Positions 5,916 through 11,021 of a DNA stretch of 11,021 nucleotides are shown in pieces. Source of the stretch: an uncultured Collinsella sp. (GTDB taxonomy: Bacteria > Actinomycetota > Coriobacteriia > Coriobacteriales > Coriobacteriaceae); assembly GCA_902494035.1 (NCBI GenBank), contig CABURV010000058.1, forward strand, positions 1-11,021, written 5' to 3'. Both the position numbers and the translations under genes were made by a program. The notes beneath the pieces are model-generated. The model saw only the letters and a list, made by a program, of their open reading frames with translations. It had not been told where the DNA came from and searched no databases. Position 1 is the first letter of the stretch. Each line of letters starts with the position of its first letter.

Positions 5916-6272
5916 CTATGCCACACATGGGGACTGATTCCGGAACTCCTCCGGGGTCAGTCCCTTTTGCTTAACCTGCCTCCTCTTGTTCCGGTGAACG
6001 GTGTAGGCGTCGAGGTCCCGCTTGAACTCCTCGAAGCTCCGCTACGTCCGGTTCCTGTAGAACTCGTCCTTCAGGCGCCCGGGCAGCAGCTCTGTCGCAT
6101 GAGCTTGCCCTCGCACGCCGCCGGCCCCGGCCGGGTCCGGGCACCCTTCGGCCTCCCGCCGGCCTTCGGCGCGCCCGTACCCCCTGTCGCAAAGCTCTGC
6201 TGCAAGAGTTCTCAGCGTGGCGTCGTGCCTGACTCTCCCGTCCATAAAGAAGCCCCCATTTCTAATGTTCAA
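5916..6272 (-). pseudogene. IS3-family transposase remnant
   Basis: One minus-strand frame from an ATG at 6272 (or 6245) runs to the stop at 5916-5918 with a single in-frame TAG at 6042-6044. The N-terminal piece MDGRVRHDATLRTLAAELC resembles the start of an IS3-type OrfA. A short low-similarity joint follows. The rest resembles the C-terminus of OrfB: ATELLPGRLKDEFYRNRT, the internal stop, RSFEEFKRDLDAY, and finally KGLTPEEFRNQS, the usual tail of IS150-like integrase cores. The whole DDE catalytic region is absent and the frame is interrupted, so the product cannot be a working transposase. It is convergent with the PTS operon and lies directly downstream of rlmD on the same strand. Confidence 0.65.
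5930..5968 (+). terminator. possible terminator for the sugar operon
   Basis: GGGACTGA (5930-5937) pairs with TCAGTCCC (5957-5964), extendable by CCGG pairing inside, and is followed by TTTT (5965-5968). In plus-strand orientation it would end transcripts from the EamA-GH1-PTS operon. It lies within the transposase tail of the IS remnant, so its terminator role may be secondary. The U-run is short. Confidence 0.4.
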
Positions 6273-6297
6273 GTAATAAGGGGGCGGTTCTATTTCG

Positions 6298-6344
6298 GGA
6301 CGGGGATTAAATAATCATTCGGTACAAATTTATTTTCCCCGTCC
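6298..6344. repeat. inverted repeat spanning the right edge of the IS remnant
   Basis: GGACGGGGA (6298-6306) plus AAATAA (6309-6314) pairs with TTATTT (6330-6335) plus TCCCCGTCC (6336-6344), 15 pairs with a 2-base bulge. It lies about 40 bases past the rlmD stop and straddles the inferred IS end at 6310. It could form a terminator-like stem for rlmD, but there is no good U-run on the minus strand. Confidence 0.45.
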
Positions 6345-6380
6345 TTGAAAAATCATCGGGCGTGGTCTTGGGCAAATAGT

Positions 6381-7694
6381 CTAGTTGCGCCTAAGGTGGA
6401 CGACGGTCTCGCAGTGGAAGGTTTGCGGGAACAGGTCGACTGGCGTGATCTTTACGGGGGAGAAGGTGCCTTCTTCGACAAAGCGTTTGAGATCGCGCGC
6501 CAGGGTGGCCGGGTCGCAGCTCACGTAGGCGACATCGCGAGCACTCGTGCTGGCGATAAGGTCGATCGCTTCGGGGGCGAGGCCTGCACGCGGCGGGTCG
6601 ACTACTAGGACATCGGCGTCCTGGTCGGGGAACTCGCGCACCGCGTCTCCGCCAATGACGTCGACGTTATCAAGCTTGTTGATCTCCAGGTTACGGCGTA
6701 GATCGCGCACGGCGGGGCCGTAGGCCTCGACGGCGGCGACAAAGTCGCAGCGGCGGGCGAGCGGCAGGGTAAAGGTGCCGGCACCGCAGTACAGGTCCAC
6801 GGCAAGCTCGTCTTCCTGCGGGTCGAGCGCTTTCATGACAAGATCGATCAAAATCTCGGCACCCTTGGTGTTGACCTGGAAAAAAGACGGGGCAGACAAG
6901 CGCATCTGACCCTCGGCGATATTCTCGGTCCATGAGCCCTCTCCGGCGAGCATTTCGACCTTGGAGACACGGCGGGCCTTCTTTTCGCCCTTGCTCATCA
7001 CGCGCACGATGCTCGTGGGATGAGCGGCGTCCGCCAGCACGCGGGAGACCTGCGAGCGCGGAAAAGAGCCTGTGGGCGTCCAAAGCGCGATCTCGAGTGC
7101 CTTGGTGCGACGCGAGGCACGAATGCCCACGCGCTCCAGACCCAGGTTGTGGCTGCCGCTCAGATAGTTGAGCGCGCCGACGACTGACTTGAGCGCCTTG
7201 GGAAAACGCTTATCGAACAGCGGGCACGAATCGACGGTCACGATCTTGCTGGGGTCGACGCCGTGCATGCCAAGGCGCACGCGACCGTTGACGACGGTCG
7301 GTTCGAGCTCGATTTTATTGCGGTAACCCCAGTCGTCCTTGGTGTGGCAGATGGGCTGTACCAACTCATCGACCTGATCGGGGCTGAACTTGCCGATACG
7401 CTCGAGTGCGGAACGCAGGTTTTGCTCCTTGGCGGCAAGCTGCGCCGTGCGCGAGAGGTTGCCCCACGAACAACCACCGCAGATGCCCACGAAGGGGCAG
7501 GGGGGCTGAATGCGATCGGGGCTCGGCTCCAGAATCTCGGTCGTGCGGGCGCGCATAAACGACTTGCCGTCCTGCACGACCTCGGCTTCGACGGTGTCGC
7601 CTGCCACGGCGCCCTGCACAAAGACGGCCTTGCCGTTGTCGGCATGTGCCAGACCGTCGGTGCCGTACGTCATCGATTCTATGGTGAGCTTCAT
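6381..7694 (-). CDS. rlmD: 23S rRNA (uracil-5-)-methyltransferase, RlmD/RumA type
   Basis: A 437-residue TrmA/RlmD-family enzyme that transfers methyl from S-adenosylmethionine to C5 of a uracil in 23S rRNA. An N-terminal TRAM RNA-binding domain (about residues 1-60) is followed by the iron-sulfur cysteines C66, C72, C75 (CPFVGICGGC) and C157 (DSCPLF), ligands of a [4Fe-4S] cluster. The Rossmann methyltransferase domain has the SAM motif VDLYCGAGTFTLPLA near residue 299, VDPPRAGL near 365, nucleophile Cys393 in YVSCDPATL and general base Glu429 in HCETVVHL. All key residues are present. The start at 7692-7694 is chosen for the upstream AGGCAGGA; extension to 7772 would run into the ppk terminator. 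Whether it modifies U1939, U747 or both (RlmCD style) is not visible. Confidence 0.93.
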   Translation of the reverse strand: MKLTIESMTYGTDGLAHADNGKAVFVQGAVAGDTVEAEVVQDGKSFMRARTTEILEPSPDRIQPPCPFVGICGGCSWGNLSRTAQLAAKEQNLRSALERIGKFSPDQVDELVQPICHTKDDWGYRNKIELEPTVVNGRVRLGMHGVDPSKIVTVDSCPLFDKRFPKALKSVVGALNYLSGSHNLGLERVGIRASRRTKALEIALWTPTGSFPRSQVSRVLADAAHPTSIVRVMSKGEKKARRVSKVEMLAGEGSWTENIAEGQMRLSAPSFFQVNTKGAEILIDLVMKALDPQEDELAVDLYCGAGTFTLPLARRCDFVAAVEAYGPAVRDLRRNLEINKLDNVDVIGGDAVREFPDQDADVLVVDPPRAGLAPEAIDLIASTSARDVAYVSCDPATLARDLKRFVEEGTFSPVKITPVDLFPQTFHCETVVHLRRN

Positions 7695-7729
7695 ATTCCT
7701 GCCTGCCATTCGCGGTTTTGTTCGCAACC

Positions 7730-7738
7730 ATGGTAGCA
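7730..7738 (-). promoter_or_regulatory. candidate extended -10 promoter for rlmD
   Basis: On the minus strand TGCTACCAT (7738 down to 7730) fits an extended -10 element, TG-N-TACCAT. It is the only reasonable site in the 46 bases between the ppk terminator and the rlmD start. No clear -35 is seen. Confidence 0.25.
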
Positions 7739-7741
7739 GGG

Positions 7742-7785
7742 AAAAGCGCCCCGTATCTGGGGCATTCCTCAAATACGGGGCGCTT
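7742..7785 (-). terminator. intrinsic terminator of ppk
   Basis: AAGCGCCCCGTAT (7744-7756) and ATACGGGGCGCTT (7773-7785) form a perfect 13-bp stem with a 16-base loop. On the minus strand it is followed by TTTT overlapping the stem end. It lies 10 bases past the ppk stop and separates ppk from rlmD, so the two genes are probably not one operon. Confidence 0.8.
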
Positions 7786-7795
7786 CTACAAACGT

Positions 7796-10369
7796 CTATT
7801 TCGTCTTGCCGGTAATGAGCGTCTTAAGACCCAGGCCGATCAGGCCCAGGCCCATGCGCACGCGACCGGGGCGATGGCGCTCAATGGCTTTGGTCTTGCC
7901 GGCGGGCTTATCGCGACGGGCGCTCGTTTCGGGTGCGGGTTTGGTGACCTGCGGCTCGGGCTGAGGTGCAGGTGCGGGCTCGGGCTCAATGACGGTCGCC
8001 TGGACCTTCTGAACCTCGGTTGTGGACGGCTGCGGCTCAGGTGCAGGTGCGAGCTTTGCCTCGGCGGCGGGCTCCGGAGTCGCGGTAGCGGGCTCGGGCG
8101 CTTTCTCCACGGCGGGCTCTGCGGCAGCCTCGGGCTCATTCACCGGGGGAGCTGCAACCGCTTCCGGTTTGGCAGCTGCCCCGTGTTCAACCTCGGCCTG
8201 AATGGCCTCCTCGGCTACACGTTCCTTCTCCTGCGCACGCTGCTGCGCGGCGGCCTCGGCGTTGCGATAGGCACGCTCCAGTAGAGCTTCCTGCGAGTTG
8301 AAGGGTTTCTCACCCTCTGCACGTTCCACGGGGACCCAGGTGCCGTCGCTCGTGAGGCTGCGGGCCTTCACGTTGTCCCGCAGCTGCATGCCCATGTACT
8401 CGTGCACTAGGGCGCGGCAGGTGGGGTCGAGCACGGGGAAGGCGATCTCCACGCGGTGCTCGGTGTTGCGCGTCATCATGTCTGCCGAGCTCAGGTAAAT
8501 CATGTCCGAGTCCACGCCGAAAGCATAGACGCGCGCGTGCTCCAAAAAGCGTCCGACGATGGAGCGGACATGCACGTTCTCGGTCTTGCCCGGAACACCG
8601 GGCTTGAGGCACGAGATGCCGCGGATGATCATGTCTACGCGCACGCCGGCACACGATGCCTCGGCGATCTTGTCGATAACCTCGCGGTCGGTCAGCGAGT
8701 TGAGCTTAAAGAACACGCGGGCGGGCTCGCCGGCAAGGGCGCGCTGGATCTCGCGGTCAAGCCCGCGCATGATGAGCGGTTTCAGTCCGACGGGCGCCAC
8801 ACCCAGGAAGCGGTAGTCGCCGCGCAGGTTGCCCAGCGACAGATTGCGGAAGAACAGGTTGGCGTCTTCACCGATGCCGGGATGGGCTGTCATGAGCATA
8901 AAGTCGCTGTAGAGTTTGGCCGTCTTCTCGTTAAAGTTGCCGGTGCCCAAAAGCGTGAGGCGGGTGAGCGCCATGCCCTCGCGATAGGTGAGCTGGCAGA
9001 TCTTTGAGTGGCATTTAAAGCCCTCGGAACCATAGATGACGGTGCAGCCCGCCTCTTCCAGACGCTCGGCCCACTCGATGTTGTTCTGCTCGTCAAAGCG
9101 GGCACGAAGTTCCATGAGCACCGTGACCTCTTTGCCGTTCTCGGCAGCATCGATCAGCGACTCGCACAGGCGGCTCTGCTTGGCCACGCGGTAGAGCGTG
9201 ATGCGCAAAGAGATGCACTCGGGGTCGTAGGCGGCCTCGTGCACCAGATCCAGGAAGGGGTTCATGGCCTCGTAGGGATAAAAGAGCAGCTTGTCGCCCT
9301 GCAGCACCTGTTCGCGGATGGAGCGGGTCATATCGATGGTGGGGTTGGGCTGCGGCTTAAACGGCGTAAAGAGCAGCTCGTTGCGCAGGTGCTCGGGAAT
9401 CTTGCCCTCAATGCCAAAGACGTAGCCCAGGTTGAGCGGGATATCGCAGGTAAAGACCGAGCGACGCGAAAGCTCGAGCGCCTTGCGGATAGTCTTGAGC
9501 GTCGCCTTCTCGAGCGACCCCGAGACCGCGAGCACTACCGGTTGCAGGCGCAGGCGCTTCTTGAGAATGCGCTTCATGTGCTGGCGGTAGTCCTCTTCCT
9601 CCTCGACGCCCTCGCCGTCCGGATCGATGTCGGCGTTGCGGGTGACGCGGATCAGCGCACGATCCAGCGGCTTATAGGAGCCAAAGCAGCTGTCCAGGCA
9701 GGCGAGGATGACGTCCTCGAGCAAGATGTAGGAGTAGGTGCCGGTGGGCGAGGGGATCTCGACCACGCGGTTCATCGAGGCGGGAATCTCGATAAGGCCC
9801 AGCAGGCTCTCCTCGTCGGTGGCGCCGTCCAGACCACAGGCCAGATAGAGCGCGCCATTGCGCAGGTTGGGGAAGGGGTGGCGAGGATCGATGACCAGCG
9901 GCGAGATGACCGGTGACACGTAGGCCTGGAAGTAGCGGGTTACAAAGGTGCGCTCCTCGGGCGTAAGCGAATCGATGCGGGCGCGGTGAACGCCCAAGGT
10001 GTCGAGCTTGCCCTCGATGCTCTTAAAGATGGACTCCCAACGGGTAAGGAGCCCGGGCATTTCGGCCATGACAGCATCGACCTGTTCGGAGGCGGTCATA
10101 TTGCTCTTGTTGTCGACAGGTTGTTTTTTGAGCTCCGCCAGATCGGACAGGCCGCCCACGCGCACCATAAGGAACTCGTCGAGGTTGGACTCGAAGATCG
10201 AGACGAACTTTAGTCGCTCGAATAACGGAACGGTTTCGTCGAAGGCTTCGTCGAGCACGCGGTTGTCAAAGCGTAGCCAGCTGAGCTCTCGGTTTTGCGT
10301 GTACGAGAAGTCGCGCGGCGGTTTGCGCAGCTTTGCGGCGGCTTGCTTCTTTTCGATTTTGCTCGGCAT
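7796..10369 (-). CDS. ppk: polyphosphate kinase 1 with long C-terminal extension
   Basis: An 857-residue PPK1, the enzyme that reversibly polymerises the terminal phosphate of ATP into polyphosphate. The N-terminal part carries the typical ELSWLRFDNRVLDEA. The autophosphorylated histidine is His454 in GFKCHSKIC, and the second active-site histidine is His611 in GRFLEHARVYAFG. Their spacing of 157 equals that of E. coli H435/H592. The core ends near residue 702, matching the usual length of about 700. Residues 703-857 are an added tail: a charged helical stretch (EAAAQQRAQEKERVAEEA), Ala/Pro/Glu-rich low-complexity sequence with repeated PEPAPAP-like units, then a basic and hydrophobic end (GLGLIGLGLKTLITGKTK). 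The start at 10367-10369 is placed 7 bases after GGACAG; ATG at 10375 and GTG at 10414 are alternatives. The SD is weak. Confidence 0.93.
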   Translation of the reverse strand: MPSKIEKKQAAAKLRKPPRDFSYTQNRELSWLRFDNRVLDEAFDETVPLFERLKFVSIFESNLDEFLMVRVGGLSDLAELKKQPVDNKSNMTASEQVDAVMAEMPGLLTRWESIFKSIEGKLDTLGVHRARIDSLTPEERTFVTRYFQAYVSPVISPLVIDPRHPFPNLRNGALYLACGLDGATDEESLLGLIEIPASMNRVVEIPSPTGTYSYILLEDVILACLDSCFGSYKPLDRALIRVTRNADIDPDGEGVEEEEDYRQHMKRILKKRLRLQPVVLAVSGSLEKATLKTIRKALELSRRSVFTCDIPLNLGYVFGIEGKIPEHLRNELLFTPFKPQPNPTIDMTRSIREQVLQGDKLLFYPYEAMNPFLDLVHEAAYDPECISLRITLYRVAKQSRLCESLIDAAENGKEVTVLMELRARFDEQNNIEWAERLEEAGCTVIYGSEGFKCHSKICQLTYREGMALTRLTLLGTGNFNEKTAKLYSDFMLMTAHPGIGEDANLFFRNLSLGNLRGDYRFLGVAPVGLKPLIMRGLDREIQRALAGEPARVFFKLNSLTDREVIDKIAEASCAGVRVDMIIRGISCLKPGVPGKTENVHVRSIVGRFLEHARVYAFGVDSDMIYLSSADMMTRNTEHRVEIAFPVLDPTCRALVHEYMGMQLRDNVKARSLTSDGTWVPVERAEGEKPFNSQEALLERAYRNAEAAAQQRAQEKERVAEEAIQAEVEHGAAAKPEAVAAPPVNEPEAAAEPAVEKAPEPATATPEPAAEAKLAPAPEPQPSTTEVQKVQATVIEPEPAPAPQPEPQVTKPAPETSARRDKPAGKTKAIERHRPGRVRMGLGLIGLGLKTLITGKTK

Positions 10370-10404
10370 ATGCATCTGTCCGTTCAGTCCCCACAAGGGA
10401 CGGT

Positions 10405-10432
10405 AGCCTAACACTAATCACTATTGTCTCAA
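10405..10432 (-). promoter_or_regulatory. candidate ppk promoter
   Basis: On the minus strand TTGAGA (10427-10432) is followed after 16 bases by TAGGCT (10405-10410), placing a start near 10398, about 30 bases before the chosen ATG. The -35 is good and the -10 weak. This would favour the internal ATG over the upstream GTG at 10414. Confidence 0.3.
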
Positions 10433-10815
10433 TTTAGTCGACCTGTGGCACGGACGCATCGCGCGAACGGTATCTTTACCTACTTCTTACGCTGCCAAGG
10501 CATGCAACTAACTGCCCAACTCGTTTGGAAACAATCTATATCCATACTCAACTGGTGAGGATGTATGAATAAGAATGATTGCGAGCTGAATATAATCGAA
10601 TTCAAATTGAATCATGGACAAACGACATAGATATGCAGAAAACCGTTTAAGCTATGCAATTCCTAAACATGAAAATATTTGTGCAATCTAGCTTAATTCC
10701 TTAGAAAAAAGAACATTTACCTTTGAAAACCTGCTTTAGAGAACCGAAGTGCATCATGGGGGAATCATATGCGATATACCGTTCATCGCACTTTGCTGAC
10801 CGTTCGGGGGCGAGG
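10433..10815. other. AT-rich divergent intergenic region between ppk and arcA
   Basis: About 380 bases without a convincing gene, clearly more AT-rich than the rest of the window. It contains a cluster of TGAAT/ATTCA pentamers at 10565-10612, a 7-bp direct repeat ACCGTTC at 10778-10784 and 10799-10805, and a weak extra promoter-like pair TTGTGC (10679-10684), 17 bases, TAGAAA (10702-10707). A 21-codon frame at 10565-10630 is considered under findings. I see no tRNA or other known RNA. Confidence 0.5.
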
Positions 10816-10844
10816 TGGAATTGCAGGTGGTTTTTGGATATAAC
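10816..10844 (+). promoter_or_regulatory. candidate arcA promoter
   Basis: TATAAC (10839-10844) is a good -10. The hexamer 17 bases upstream, TGGAAT (10816-10821), is a poor -35, which would fit an activator-dependent promoter. Transcription would begin near 10851, giving a leader of about 75 bases that contains two hairpins. The ACCGTTC direct repeat lies just upstream of this -35. Confidence 0.35.
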
Positions 10845-10860
10845 TAGAGCTGTCAGCAAG

Positions 10861-10910
10861 CAGCGTCCCATACGGAGGGGCGCTGATACATTCGGCCAGT
10901 AAGGCCCGAA
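10861..10910 (+). other. two hairpins in the arcA leader
   Basis: CAGCGTCCC (10861-10869) pairs with GGGGCGCTG (10877-10885), nine pairs with one G-U wobble and a 7-base loop. TTCGGCC (10891-10897) pairs with GGCCCGAA (10903-10910) with one bulge. Neither is followed by a U-run, and the SD (AGGAGG, 10919-10924) stays free. They may stabilise the mRNA or be a protein-binding leader. Confidence 0.4.
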
Positions 10911-10926
10911 AGAAAGGTAGGAGGCC

Positions 10927-11021
10927 ATGACGAAAGGTCTGCACGTGCCTTCCGAGATCGGCAAGCTCAGGAAGGTCTGCCTGCACCGTCCCGGCGACGA
11001 GCTCCTCAACCTGCCGCCCGA
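10927..11021 (+). CDS. arcA: arginine deiminase, N-terminal fragment (runs off window)
   Basis: Only the first 31 codons are present. The peptide starts MTKGLHVPSEIGKLRKVCLH and continues RPGDELLNLPP, the characteristic amino-terminal strand and turn of arginine deiminase. That enzyme hydrolyses L-arginine to citrulline and ammonia in the first step of the ADI pathway, which yields ATP through ornithine carbamoyltransferase and carbamate kinase. The catalytic residues lie beyond the window. The start codon is fixed by a strong SD, AGGAGG, 2 bases upstream, with AAAGG further upstream. The gene is divergent from ppk, with about 560 bases between start codons. Downstream arc genes are expected but not seen here. 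Confidence 0.88.
   Translation, partial: MTKGLHVPSEIGKLRKVCLHRPGDELLNLPP

Larger units (their letters stand above)
5878..6310 (-). mobile_element. decayed, internally deleted IS3-family element
   Basis: About 430 bases retaining both ends and short parts of the transposase of an IS3/IS150-like element. The left end begins TGAACTGCCCCCGAAACTTA (5878-5897). The right end, read on the minus strand from 6310, has TTAATCCCCGTCCCGAAATA, which shares CCCGAAA and TAGA with the left end. Complete IS3 elements are about 1.2-1.5 kb, so most of orfA/orfB is missing. I found no convincing target-site duplication. The exact boundaries are inferred from the matching ends. Confidence 0.55.

Noticed and set aside
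9008..9916. Plus-strand open frame of about 300 codons inside ppk
   Set aside because: It lies entirely inside the well-supported ppk gene and shows no domain, so it is a frame shadow.
10701..11009. Minus-strand open frame covering the arcA leader and start
   Set aside because: It overlaps the arcA start and its strong SD and has no family resemblance.

Overview
The window looks like chromosomal DNA from a high-GC anaerobic actinobacterium of the class Coriobacteriia, most likely Collinsella or a close relative. This rests on protein character, codon preference, arginine deiminase next to polyphosphate kinase, and a PTS sugar operon. It is a judgement by eye, not a database match.

Layout. 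(1) 27-1147, minus strand: a two-gene unit encoding a DJ-1/PfpI-family protein and a Maf-type nucleotide pyrophosphatase, overlapping by 4 bases, with a plausible promoter at 1184-1212. (2) 1172-1727: a gene-free, structure-rich stretch. It holds two 45-bp dyad repeats in opposite orientation, a candidate promoter, a perfect intrinsic terminator hairpin and a hairpin that buries the ribosome binding site of the next gene. (3) 1728-5741, plus strand: a GC-rich three-gene operon encoding an EamA/DMT membrane transporter, a GH1 6-phospho-beta-glucosidase and a beta-glucoside-type PTS EIIBC. The enzyme and permease sizes match the E. coli AscB/AscF pair. (4) 5742-6380: a convergent intergenic region occupied by a decayed, internally deleted IS3-family element and several inverted repeats. 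(5) 6381-7694, minus strand: an RlmD/RumA-type rRNA uracil-5-methyltransferase. (6) 7796-10369, minus strand: polyphosphate kinase with an unusual 155-residue Ala/Pro/Glu-rich tail and its own terminator. (7) 10370-10926: an AT-rich divergent intergenic region. (8) 10927-end, plus strand: the first 31 codons of arginine deiminase.

How the genes fit together. The EIIBC should import and phosphorylate an aryl- or alkyl-beta-glucoside or cellobiose-like sugar, drawing its EIIA phosphate donor from elsewhere in the genome. The GH1 enzyme would then cleave the phosphorylated sugar. The EamA protein could move a released aglycone or related metabolite, but that is inference. No BglG/LicT-type regulator lies nearby. 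The roughly 200-nt leader, with a terminator and then an SD-masking hairpin, is the best candidate for operon control and is the most interesting signal in the window. The other genes are housekeeping (nucleotide quality control, rRNA modification, polyphosphate) or energy metabolism (arginine deiminase).
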